8,276 nt of DNA from Bacteroidales bacterium UBA5621 (GTDB taxonomy: Bacteria > Bacteroidota > Bacteroidia > Bacteroidales > VadinHA17): assembly GCA_002424525.1 (NCBI GenBank), contig DIKJ01000252.1:32787-41062 (forward strand), given 5' to 3'. The translations under genes were made by a program, and so were the position numbers. Shown in pieces: positions 1 to 7,622 of the stretch; the stretch's first letter is position 1, and every line of letters starts with the position of its first letter. The notes under the pieces are model-generated. The model searched no databases. It was given only the letters and a program-made list of their open reading frames with translations, and was not told where the DNA came from.

Positions 1-329
1 GCCTGCAGAAAGTATGCATAGGAGAATCCACCTCTCATATCATTCAGAATGCCTCCCAGATAGTCATTTGACAATGTGACCCCGATGCCGCCGTGAAGCG
101 CCTCAGCATATGTGTCGTACGACAGATAAACGGAGTGCAGGTTAAAGCTGTTGCCCGGATAGAAGTTCATATACGACAATCTCAGTCTGCCCTCCCCGTC
201 GCTTCCTGCTGAAGCAGGGTTTTTCATTATTATGGTCTGGTAGCCGGGGCCATACCAGGTATCCTGGGCGCCGGCATGGGAGCAGGCTGCCAGGAGAAGA
301 ACCAGCATGATTGAAATCCTCGGAATCAT
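1..329 (-). CDS. PorP/SprF-family type IX secretion membrane protein (partial, N-terminal part)
   Basis: The reading frame is open from the ATG at 329 to the left edge, giving 109 complete residues with the C-terminal part missing. It starts MIPRISIMLVLLLAAC, a hydrophobic export signal. After the signal come QDTWYGPGY and then MKNPASAG, the 'NP..AG' signature near the mature N-terminus of PorP/SprF proteins. Alternating aromatic and hydrophobic stretches follow (RLRLSYMNFYPGN, LHSVYLSYDTY, GGIGVTLSNDYLGG, GGFSYAYFL), as in an outer-membrane beta-barrel. In this family the proteins assist T9SS secretion, gliding or adhesin export, often paired with a specific large cargo. The signal is ambiguous: LAAC at residues 13-16 resembles a lipobox, while the SHAGA/QD junction suits signal peptidase I, which is usual for the family. 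It is divergent from porU, 115 bp away. The family call is fairly sure; which paralogue it is, and its cargo, cannot be told. Confidence 0.8.
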   Translation of the reverse strand, partial: MIPRISIMLVLLLAACSHAGAQDTWYGPGYQTIIMKNPASAGSDGEGRLRLSYMNFYPGNSFNLHSVYLSYDTYAEALHGGIGVTLSNDYLGGILNDMRGGFSYAYFLQ

Positions 330-390
330 ATAAACAGAAGTTGCAATATCAACGTTCTGACGCCGTTATTATTTTAACCCGGAATCATAT
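321..390 (-). repeat. 11-bp direct repeat at the PorP/SprF start codon and 59 bp upstream
   Basis: Read on the minus strand, ATATGATTCCG occurs at 331-321, where it includes the start codon of the PorP/SprF gene, and again at 390-380. The upstream copy opens a four-codon frame, ATG ATT CCG GGT, followed by TAA. The two copies are exact over 11 bp in a region of just over 100 bp, which is more than I would expect by chance. A function is unknown. Confidence 0.45.
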
Positions 391-444
391 GAAGTACAAA
401 ATAAAGGAAAAAGAGGAAGTACTTCAGTATCTTTACCTCCGATA
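330..444. promoter_or_regulatory. divergent intergenic region between the PorP/SprF gene and porU
   Basis: This 115-bp AT-rich gap must contain the start signals of both divergent genes. Visible structure: a perfect 10-bp palindrome GAAGTACTTC at 416-425, a second GAAGTAC half-site at 391-397 (25 bp upstream, same orientation), and one copy of an 11-bp direct repeat at 380-390. I could not place a convincing Bacteroidota promoter (-33 TTG with -7 TAnnTTTG) on either strand. The nearest matches are TATCTTTA at 429-436 on the plus strand and TTATTTTG at 397-404 on the minus strand; each has one mismatch and no well-placed -33 element. No Shine-Dalgarno site is evident, as is usual in this phylum. 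The region's regulatory role is inferred from its position. Confidence 0.5.
416..425. repeat. 10-bp palindrome with an upstream half-site, operator-like
   Basis: GAAGTACTTC is a perfect inverted repeat ending 19 bp before the porU ATG. The half-site GAAGTAC recurs at 391-397. The copy at 391-397 can also pair with GTACTTC at 419-425, forming a 7-bp RNA stem around a 21-nt loop. Either reading (a regulator binding site or a leader hairpin) is possible. No known regulator is implied by the sequence. Confidence 0.4.
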
Positions 445-3400
445 ATGATCAGATTTCTGAAGATACTATTTATTTTTTCCCTGATTGACATAACAGGTCT
501 GCGGGCGCAGGGGACAAGGGAGAGCTTTGCAGAATCGTCGGTCCTTGCCTCCGGCAAATGGTTCAAAATGGCTGTTACCGGCGACGGCGTTTACAGGATC
601 AATTACAGCCGGCTGGTCTCCATGGGACTGGAGGATCCATCCGATCCGGCGATCTACTGCAATAACCAGGGCCAGCTTTCCTATTATAATAATGATCCCG
701 GGGCCGACGATCTTACTGAGACTGCCATCCACCTGGAAACTGGCAGTGACGGGATCTTCAACCAAGGCGATTATCTTCTGTTCTTCGCACAGGGCACCCA
801 CAGGTGGATCTATGACGAAGAGTCGGGAAATTATGACTTCCTGAGACATAATTATTCCGACACGGCCTGGTACTTCATAACTTCAGGTAACGGCAGGGGT
901 AAACGGATCGGAACCGCCGGAGTGCCGGACCAGCCGGCAAACCACACCACCGCTGTTTCTGATGCACTGTTCATACATGAATATGAATCAGAGAACATCC
1001 TCAGATCGGGAAGGGAATGGTATCAGCCTGTCGGGATTAACGGAACTATTACTGTTGATCCCTCCTTAAACAATTTAGCGCCCGGAGAGGAGATCAGGCA
1101 CACAATAAGGGCAGTGGCAAGAGCATCGGTTCAGACCATCTTCAGGTTACGTGAAGGGGAGACGGTTCATGATGCGCTGATGTTCCCGCCTGTCACTCTC
1201 TCTTCATCAACAGGGACGTATGCACAGATTGCCTCCATCTCGGGATCGCACATCCCCTCCTCATCTTCGCCTGTATATGAGATGAGGTTTTTCAATAACG
1301 GGGAGGCAGGTGCCAGGGCCTGGGTGGATTATGTCAGGCTGCATGCCAGAAGGACCAATATATATAAAGGTGATCCGATGCATATTTTTGATTCACGGTC
1401 GGTTGCTCCGGGAAGGATCACCGAATTCAGCATCGGTAACACTGTACAGGATATTATTATATGGGACGTTACCGATCCGGCAGAACCTGAAATGGTATCT
1501 TCCTCTGTCTCCGGACCCGGGGGTAACCTGAAATTCATTTCCGGCACTGAGAGCCTTGAGAGATTCTGTGCATTTACTGCCGCCGGGGCACCTGCTCCCG
1601 TGGTAATAACTGCCATGATCAATAACCAGGATCTCCACGCTTCCGGTCCTGCCGATATGATAATCGTTACTCACCCCCTTTTCAGCGAATATGCCGACAG
1701 GCTTGCTGCAATTCATCTGAACAACAGCGGATTGGTCTCCCAGGTCGTTACGCCTGCAGAGATATACAATGAATTCTCAGGAGGTATCCCCGACCTGGTT
1801 GCAATCAGAAATTTCCTGAGGATGAAATACATGAAACAGCAGGGAACCACGCGGCCCCTGAAATATCTACTTCTTTTCGGTGACGGATCGTTTGAGAACA
1901 GAACACCTCCGCCCAACAACCCATGCTTCATCCCTACCTGGCAGACAAAAAACTCAAATGTCTATATTTCGTCTTACACGTCTGATGATTTCTTTGGTTT
2001 GCTCGGGGAGAATGAAGGGGAGGATTACGGCACTGAGGATATAGGAATCGGAAGGTTGCCGGTCTCTGACACGGTTCAGGCAGGAATAATGGTATCCAAA
2101 ATCGGCAGATACCTTAATGATCCTGACATGGGAAGCTGGAAAAACGTGATATGCCTTGTTGCCGATGACGAGGACGGTAATATTCATATGTCTGATGCAG
2201 AAGGTCTTGCGAAACTCATTGAAGAAAAATCCCCTGCTATCAATACAGACAAGATTTACCTCGATGCCTACCCGCAGGTGACATCAGTGAACGGGCAGTC
2301 ATACCCGGCCGTCACAAAGGCTATCAGCGACCGCGTGAACAGTGGTTGTCTGATCTTCAATTACACGGGCCACGGGAACGAGATTGGCCTGGCACATGAG
2401 AGGGTTGTGAAACCCGAAGATATTCTGTCGTGGCAGAACGGCCCGAGGCTTCCCCTTTTTATAACTGCCACTTGCGAATTCAGCCGGTTTGACGATACCG
2501 GTTATAATTTTGTGACCGGGATCAGATCAGGCAGGAATTCGGCCGGGGAGACACTTCTTCTGAGAAAGGATGGCGGAGCCATCGCTTTGATGTCGACAAC
2601 GCGCCTGGCCTACTCGGCACCCAACTATACACTTAACAGGAATATTTATGACGCGGCTCTTGAAACAGATCCTGCAGGCAGAGCCAGGAGACTTGGCGAT
2701 ATAATAAGGATAGCAAAGAACAACTCGGGAAGCGGGACCAACAAGAGGAACTTCATACTGCTCGGCGATCCTGCCTTGCGTCTGGCTTTCCCATGGAACG
2801 GACAGGTGGTTACCGACTCCATCAACGATATGCCTGTTACCGGTGCCACCGACACACTTAAAGCCCTGTCTCTTATCACCGTATCGGGCCGGATTGAGTC
2901 ATCCCCCGGGCAGACGGACAGCTCCTTCAACGGCACTCTGGCAACTATCGTGTTTGACAAGGAGACCAGGATGAAGACGCTGGCCAACGACGGCGGTCCG
3001 GCAATGGAGTTCAGGATGAGGAACAACATCCTCTTCAGCGGGAAAACAAGGATCGTAAACGGAAAATTCAGATTTACATTTATGGTGCCGCGTGAACCGG
3101 ATTATTCCTATGGACCGGGAAAGATCAGTTACTATGCCTTCAACGACGAAACTGATATGAACGGCAGTTTCGGTGACATCATAGTTGGCGGTTTCGGTGG
3201 CCAGGCTTTAGCTGATACATCAGGACCCGTGATAAAACTCTACTTCAATGACACCCTTTTCAGGGACGGGGGCATTACTGATGCTTCTCCCAGGCTCCTC
3301 GCCATAATCGAAGATAAGGCCGGAATAAACACATCGGGGGCGGGCATAGGCCATGACCTGACTGCTTATCTCGATGGGGACAGGAACGGTTCAATCAATC

Positions 3401-3873
3401 TTAACAGTTATTTTGAAAATGATTTTGACAGTTACAGCAGAGGCAGGATAGAATACCCTTTTACAGGGCTGAGCGATGGCACCCATACGGTTACCGTGAA
3501 AGCCTGGGACAATTATAATAATTCGTCGGAAGAGACTATCACTTTTATCGTAAAAACTGATGCGGGCTTCATTTTAAGGAACCTTATTAACTACCCGAAT
3601 CCCTTCCTGAACGAAACTCATATAACCGCCGGGCATAACCGGCCAGGCGAAACCATATCAGTTACGATAACCATTTACAACATGGCAGGCGGTGTGATCA
3701 GGATCCTTAAAGAGAACCTGCCGCCGAATGGCTACCAGCTCCCGCCTGTTGCCTGGGATGGAAACGACAGCGGTGGCAGCAGGACAGGAAAAGGCATCTA
3801 TTTATACAGGGTAACAGCGACGGCCGGAACGGGCGAGACCGCAGTCATTTCGGGCCGGCTGATCATTTTATAA
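445..3873 (+). CDS. porU: type IX secretion system sortase PorU
   Basis: PorU is the cell-surface cysteine protease and transpeptidase of the T9SS. It removes the CTD from secreted cargo and joins the mature protein to A-LPS or a similar anchor. At 1142 residues it is close to the usual PorU length. Residues 1-21 form a signal peptide (cut near LRA/QG). A beta-rich N-terminal region opens with the family-like KWFKMAVTGDGVYRINY (38-54). The gingipain-like C25 fold spans about 401-785, with LLLFGDGSFE at 475-484, DIGIGRLPV at 532-540, the catalytic His643 in NYTGHGNE, and the catalytic Cys677 in TATCEFSRFDD. Both catalytic residues are present. Ig-like regions follow (about 800-1040), then a C-terminal domain with YPNPF at 1050-1054 that ends GRLIIL, the T9SS CTD type that PorU itself carries. 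The ATG at 445 leads directly into the signal peptide. porV follows 67 bp downstream on the same strand, so cotranscription is likely. No truncation is seen. Confidence 0.95.
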   Translation: MIRFLKILFIFSLIDITGLRAQGTRESFAESSVLASGKWFKMAVTGDGVYRINYSRLVSMGLEDPSDPAIYCNNQGQLSYYNNDPGADDLTETAIHLETGSDGIFNQGDYLLFFAQGTHRWIYDEESGNYDFLRHNYSDTAWYFITSGNGRGKRIGTAGVPDQPANHTTAVSDALFIHEYESENILRSGREWYQPVGINGTITVDPSLNNLAPGEEIRHTIRAVARASVQTIFRLREGETVHDALMFPPVTLSSSTGTYAQIASISGSHIPSSSSPVYEMRFFNNGEAGARAWVDYVRLHARRTNIYKGDPMHIFDSRSVAPGRITEFSIGNTVQDIIIWDVTDPAEPEMVSSSVSGPGGNLKFISGTESLERFCAFTAAGAPAPVVITAMINNQDLHASGPADMIIVTHPLFSEYADRLAAIHLNNSGLVSQVVTPAEIYNEFSGGIPDLVAIRNFLRMKYMKQQGTTRPLKYLLLFGDGSFENRTPPPNNPCFIPTWQTKNSNVYISSYTSDDFFGLLGENEGEDYGTEDIGIGRLPVSDTVQAGIMVSKIGRYLNDPDMGSWKNVICLVADDEDGNIHMSDAEGLAKLIEEKSPAINTDKIYLDAYPQVTSVNGQSYPAVTKAISDRVNSGCLIFNYTGHGNEIGLAHERVVKPEDILSWQNGPRLPLFITATCEFSRFDDTGYNFVTGIRSGRNSAGETLLLRKDGGAIALMSTTRLAYSAPNYTLNRNIYDAALETDPAGRARRLGDIIRIAKNNSGSGTNKRNFILLGDPALRLAFPWNGQVVTDSINDMPVTGATDTLKALSLITVSGRIESSPGQTDSSFNGTLATIVFDKETRMKTLANDGGPAMEFRMRNNILFSGKTRIVNGKFRFTFMVPREPDYSYGPGKISYYAFNDETDMNGSFGDIIVGGFGGQALADTSGPVIKLYFNDTLFRDGGITDASPRLLAIIEDKAGINTSGAGIGHDLTAYLDGDRNGSINLNSYFENDFDSYSRGRIEYPFTGLSDGTHTVTVKAWDNYNNSSEETITFIVKTDAGFILRNLINYPNPFLNETHITAGHNRPGETISVTITIYNMAGGVIRILKENLPPNGYQLPPVAWDGNDSGGSRTGKGIYLYRVTATAGTGETAVISGRLIIL

Positions 3874-3940
3874 CTGACACACAATATCCGGTGAAAAAAC
3901 TTGTTTTATATAGCATAATCCTAAAAAGATCATATTCAGT

Positions 3941-5107
3941 ATGAAAAATAAGGCGATTGCACTCCTTTTAGCTTTCATCTCTGTTTCCGGTATGTCAAAG
4001 TTGTCATCACAGGATCCGGATGTTCTCAATGCCATACAAACCGTGGTACCTTTCCTTACAATTGCTCCGGATTCCAGGTCGGGAGCCATGGGTGATGCCG
4101 GTGTTGCAACAAGTCCCGATATCTTCAGCATGCACTGGAACCCCTCGAAATTTGCGTTTATCGACGGCAAGGGAGGTGTGGGGATATCGTATTCTCCCTG
4201 GCTGAGGAACCTCGTGCCAGATATTGATATTGCCTATCTTTCGGGATACAGCAGAATAGACAGCAGGCAGGTGATTAGCGGAAGCCTCCTCTATTCGTCG
4301 CTTGGCGACGTGGTTTTTACTGATGAGTACGGAAACATGATGCAGGTTTTTAAAGCAAATGAGTTTTCAATCGATGTGGGCTACTCGCGGCTTTTCTCGG
4401 AGAAATTTTCGGGGGGAACAGCCTTCAGGTTTATTTATTCAAACCTTACCGGCGGCTACTATTCAGGAGGTGAGGCAACAAAACCGGGTATCTCCTTCGC
4501 CGCCGACATCTCAGGATACTACCAGACAGATGCGACTCTCTTCAGCAAGGATGCACTGTTTGCATTTGGTGTCAATTTCGCGAATATTGGCTCAAAAATG
4601 AGTTATTCCGATTCCCAGACTTCCGATTTCATCCCGATGACTCTGAGGCTTGGGACCTCGGGAACCATTGATCTCGATAATTTCAACCAGCTGACGCTCA
4701 CCATCGATCTGGGAAAGTTCCTTGTTCCAACTCCCCCGGTATATAATGCCGATATGGAGATCGTGGCAGGAAAAGATCCGAATGTGTCGGTACCTGTAGC
4801 CATATTTCGTTCGTTCTACGATGCTCCCGGAGGATTCAAAGAGGAGATGCGTGAGATAACTTATTCCTTTGGTACGGAGTACTGGTACAACAATCAGTTT
4901 GCCATAAGAGCCGGTTATTTCCACGAGCATCAGACAAAGGGCAACCGCAAATATTTCACTGCAGGTGCCGGTTTCAAGCTTAAGGGATTCACTATCGATT
5001 TCTCCTACCTGATGCCAAGGACGAATAACCATCCTCTCGCACGGACACTCCGTTTTTCGCTGTCGTTCGACATTAATTCAATGAGGAACGTATCTTCTCC
5101 CACCTGA
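3941..5107 (+). CDS. porV: type IX secretion system outer-membrane protein PorV (LptO)
   Basis: PorV is a FadL-like outer-membrane beta-barrel that collects folded cargo from the SprA/Sov translocon and presents it to PorU; it is also part of the attachment complex. The protein has 388 residues, about the family norm. A signal peptide covers roughly residues 1-23. The family signature follows: VVPFLTIAPDSRSGAMGDAG at 35-54 and SMHWNPSKFAF at 63-73. KFLVPTPP at 259-266 is another recognisable PorV segment. The rest consists of alternating beta-strands ending TLRFSLSFDI (369-378), with a 10-residue tail beyond the last strand. The 67-bp gap after porU has neither a clear terminator nor a clear promoter, so the two genes are probably cotranscribed. 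An A-rich stretch rather than a Shine-Dalgarno site precedes the ATG. The stop overlaps the ispF start by one base. Confidence 0.94.
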   Translation: MKNKAIALLLAFISVSGMSKLSSQDPDVLNAIQTVVPFLTIAPDSRSGAMGDAGVATSPDIFSMHWNPSKFAFIDGKGGVGISYSPWLRNLVPDIDIAYLSGYSRIDSRQVISGSLLYSSLGDVVFTDEYGNMMQVFKANEFSIDVGYSRLFSEKFSGGTAFRFIYSNLTGGYYSGGEATKPGISFAADISGYYQTDATLFSKDALFAFGVNFANIGSKMSYSDSQTSDFIPMTLRLGTSGTIDLDNFNQLTLTIDLGKFLVPTPPVYNADMEIVAGKDPNVSVPVAIFRSFYDAPGGFKEEMREITYSFGTEYWYNNQFAIRAGYFHEHQTKGNRKYFTAGAGFKLKGFTIDFSYLMPRTNNHPLARTLRFSLSFDINSMRNVSSPT

Positions 5108-5583
5108 TGAAAATACGTATCGGGCAGGGTATTGATTTCCACCGGCTCGAAAAAGGACCGGATCTGTGGCTCGGAGGTATTAAGATCCCTTCAGAACTGG
5201 GATGCGTTGCCCACTCCGACGGGGATGTCCTTCTGCATGCTCTGTGCGATGCACTGCTGGGCGCGGCCGGATTAAGGGATATCGGATACCACTTCCCCGA
5301 CAGCGATGCTTCATACAGGAATATCGACAGCAAGATACTTCTTAAAAGAAGCTTTGACCTTATTAAGGAGAGAGGATTCACAGTAGTGAATACAGACAGC
5401 ACCGTATGCCTTGAGAAGCCGAAGATCTCAGCCTTTATCCCGCAGATGAGAGAGGCTATTTCTGCAATTCTTGAAACCGCTCCGGAAGATATCTCAATAA
5501 AGGCCACAACAACCGAGAAACTGGGTTTTACAGGCCGTGGAGAAGGTGTTGTTGCTATCGCTGTGGCATTGCTTCGTCAATAA
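5107..5583 (+). CDS. ispF: 2-C-methyl-D-erythritol 2,4-cyclodiphosphate synthase IspF
   Basis: IspF catalyses the fifth step of the MEP isoprenoid pathway in the cytoplasm, converting CDP-methylerythritol 2-phosphate to the cyclic diphosphate and releasing CMP. The 158 residues match the usual size (about 159 in E. coli). Metal ligands Asp10 and His12 lie in GIDFHRL, and His44 in VLLHALCDALLGAAG. The HSDGD motif is at 36-40 and HFPDSD at 62-67. The CDP-binding segment TTTEKLGFTGRGEG is at 134-147. The usual GDIG reads RDIG at 57-60, a mild variation outside the metal site. The start at 5107 shares one base with the porV stop (TGATG), suggesting translational coupling within the porU-porV operon. 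The last 29 bp overlap the 3' end of hutU on the opposite strand. No terminator is seen after the stop. Confidence 0.96.
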   Translation: MKIRIGQGIDFHRLEKGPDLWLGGIKIPSELGCVAHSDGDVLLHALCDALLGAAGLRDIGYHFPDSDASYRNIDSKILLKRSFDLIKERGFTVVNTDSTVCLEKPKISAFIPQMREAISAILETAPEDISIKATTTEKLGFTGRGEGVVAIAVALLRQ

Positions 5584-7570
5584 TCTTATCGTCAGCCAGC
5601 CAGGGTATGGTTACCCTGAGCCCCGGAGTTCTTTCCATCTCCCTTTCGATAGCCTTCAGGGCGCCCTGGTTACGGGCCCAGCTCCGCCGTGCAATGCCGT
5701 TGTTCACGTCCCAGTGGAGCATCATCCTTAACCTTGTTCCGGCATTTTCAGACCCATCGAGCACCATCCCGAATCCTCCGTTTATCACCTCTCCCCAGCC
5801 TACTCCTCCCCCGTTATGAAGCGATACCCAGGTTGCACCCCTGAAAGCGTCGCCGATAACATTATGGACAGCCATGTCGGCCGTGTACTTCGAGCCGTCA
5901 GTAATGTCGGAGGTCTCCCTGAAGGGAGAATCGGTGCCTGAAACGTCATGATGGTCGCGGCCGATAACGACAGGAGCTGAAATCTTCCCTGATCTTATTG
6001 CGTTGTTAAAAGCGTCCGCAATGGCTGTCCTGCCCTGTGCATCAGCGTAGAGGATCCTTGCCTGCGAACCGACAACAAGCCTGTTCCTTCCCGCCTCGTT
6101 TATCCAGTGTAAGTTATCGGCCATCTGATGCCTGATATCGTCCGGAGCCTCTTTCATCATACCGGTAAGGGTTTCGGAGGCGATCCTGTCGGTTACTTCA
6201 AGGTCCGAAGGATCGTTTGAGCAGCACACCCATCTGAAGGGGCCAAAGCCATAATCGAAATACATCGGCCCCATGATATCCTGAACATACGAAGGGTACC
6301 TGAACTCTCCATCCGGATTCAGTATCTCGGCACCTGCCCGCGATGCCTCAAGCAGGAAGGCATTCCCGTAATCAAAGAACCTGGTTCCCCTTTCAGTGTG
6401 GCGGTTGATGGCCCTGACCTGTCTCCTGAGGGATTCCTTTACGAGTTCCCTGAACCTCTCCGGTTCGGCTGACATTATACTGTTCGACTCTTTAAAGCTC
6501 ACTCCGGCAGGATAGTAACCTCCGGCCCAGGGGTTATGAAGGGAAGTCTGGTCAGAGCCCAGATCAACCATGATCTCTTCATCAGCCAGTCTCTCCCACA
6601 GATCAACTATGTTCCCGTTAAAGGCAAGCGATACAATCTCATTGCCGGCTCTCGCTTTTCTTACCTTTGCCATGAGGAGATCCATATCAGTAAAAATTTC
6701 GTCCACCCACCCCTGGGAATGGCGCTTCTCTGTTGCCCCGGGATTGACTTCCGCTATAATGGATGTAACGCCGGCAATCGAAGCTGCTTTGGGCTGAGCT
6801 CCCGACATGCCGCCCAGTCCGGAGGAGACGAAAAGCATGGGTTGTGAAGCGGTTCTGATTCCTGCCAGCTTTCTTGCGGCATTCATGATGGTAATGGTTG
6901 TCCCATGCACTATTCCCTGCGGGCCGATATACATATATGACCCTGCTGTCATCTGCCCGTACTGGGAAACACCAAGCGCATTGAATTTTTCCCAGTGGTC
7001 ATGGGATGAATAGTTCGGGATCACCATGCCGTTGGTTACCACCACCCGGGGCGCACCGGGGTGCGAGGGAAAAAGTCCTGCAGGATGGCCGGAATAAATG
7101 ACAAGCGTCTGCTCGTCGGTCATTTCCGACAGATACATCATTGTAAGCCTGTACTGGGCCCAGTTCTGGAATACCGCGCCGTTCCCGCCATAGGTAATAA
7201 GCTCATGCGGATGCTGAGCAACCGAAGAATCGAGGTTATTCGAGATCATCAGCATTATTGCAGCTGCGTCGCGTGACCGGTATGGAAAATCGTCGATATG
7301 GCGAGCCTTTATCTGATAGCCTGGACGGAACCGGTACATGTAGATCCTCCCGTACTCCTCAAGCTCCCGGAAAAACTCGCCGGCAAGGGTCCGATGAAAT
7401 TTGTGGGGAAAATACCTGAGTGCATTTTTCACAGCCAGCTTTTTCTCCCCGGGGGAGAGAATATCCTTCCTTTTCGGAGCATGGCTGATATCGGGGTCGA
7501 AAGGGGGGACCTCAGGCAGATTGCCGGGTATCCCTTCCGCGATCATACTTTTAAATTCCGCGGCATTCAT
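5555..7570 (-). CDS. hutU: urocanate hydratase (long form)
   Basis: This cytoplasmic enzyme carries out the second step of histidine breakdown: it uses tightly bound NAD+ as an electrophile to hydrate urocanate to imidazolone propionate. At 671 residues it is the long form, like animal UROC1 (about 676), not the roughly 557-residue Pseudomonas type. Landmarks run the full length: NALRYFP at 49-55, TYGGNGAVFQNWAQ at 126-139, YSGHPAGLFPS at 159-169, YGQMTAGSYMYIGPQGIVHG at 204-223, GLGGMSGAQP at 251-260, DLGSDQTSLHNP at 336-347, FGPFRWVCCSNDP at 442-454, RDHHDVSGTDSPFRETS at 538-554, and SLHNGGGVGWGEVINGGFGM at 583-602. Both ends line up with the UROC1 ends as I recall them, supporting the ATG at 7570 and an intact C-terminus. 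No hutH, hutI or other hut gene is in the window. It lies 52 bp after the zinc-ribbon gene on the same strand, separated by a hairpin. Confidence 0.96.
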   Translation of the reverse strand: MNAAEFKSMIAEGIPGNLPEVPPFDPDISHAPKRKDILSPGEKKLAVKNALRYFPHKFHRTLAGEFFRELEEYGRIYMYRFRPGYQIKARHIDDFPYRSRDAAAIMLMISNNLDSSVAQHPHELITYGGNGAVFQNWAQYRLTMMYLSEMTDEQTLVIYSGHPAGLFPSHPGAPRVVVTNGMVIPNYSSHDHWEKFNALGVSQYGQMTAGSYMYIGPQGIVHGTTITIMNAARKLAGIRTASQPMLFVSSGLGGMSGAQPKAASIAGVTSIIAEVNPGATEKRHSQGWVDEIFTDMDLLMAKVRKARAGNEIVSLAFNGNIVDLWERLADEEIMVDLGSDQTSLHNPWAGGYYPAGVSFKESNSIMSAEPERFRELVKESLRRQVRAINRHTERGTRFFDYGNAFLLEASRAGAEILNPDGEFRYPSYVQDIMGPMYFDYGFGPFRWVCCSNDPSDLEVTDRIASETLTGMMKEAPDDIRHQMADNLHWINEAGRNRLVVGSQARILYADAQGRTAIADAFNNAIRSGKISAPVVIGRDHHDVSGTDSPFRETSDITDGSKYTADMAVHNVIGDAFRGATWVSLHNGGGVGWGEVINGGFGMVLDGSENAGTRLRMMLHWDVNNGIARRSWARNQGALKAIEREMERTPGLRVTIPWLADDKIIDEAMPQR

Positions 7571-7584
7571 GATTCAGGAAAGAT

Positions 7585-7614
7585 AAAAAATGTCCGGACG
7601 GAATCTTATTCCGT
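7585..7614 (-). terminator. possible weak terminator hairpin between the zinc-ribbon gene and hutU
   Basis: Read on the minus strand, ACGGAAT-AAG-ATTCCGT forms a perfect 7-bp stem with a 3-nt loop (7614-7598). Six T residues follow at 7590-7585. It sits 8 bp past the stop of the zinc-ribbon gene and before hutU. Seven bases, overlapping an 8-bp palindrome GTCCGGAC (7592-7599), separate the stem from the T-run, which is further than in a standard intrinsic terminator. It could instead be a partial terminator or an mRNA-processing hairpin. Confidence 0.35.
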
Positions 7615-7622
7615 AACCTCTT

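Noticed and set aside
429..436. TATCTTTA before porU, and a similar TATCTTTC at 7586-7579 before hutU, as -7 promoter boxes
   Set aside because: Each differs from TAnnTTTG at the last base, sits only 7-9 bp from the ATG, and has no TTG at the -33 position. Leaderless starts for both seem unlikely on this evidence.
466..849. A 127-codon open frame antisense to the start of porU, and similar frames at 1329-1622, 1393-1716 and 2646-3029
   Set aside because: They lie wholly inside porU on the other strand, have low-complexity or unfamiliar translations, and no start signals. They are shadows of the coding sequence.
3896..3907. AAAACTTGTTTT in the porU-porV gap as a terminator
   Set aside because: The stem is almost only A-T pairs with a very small loop and no following T-run. 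It would not stop transcription, and cotranscription of the pair is expected.
4592..5507. Open frames antisense to porV and ispF (146 and 144 codons)
   Set aside because: Both overlap conserved, well-recognised genes completely or nearly so, and their translations resemble no family I know.
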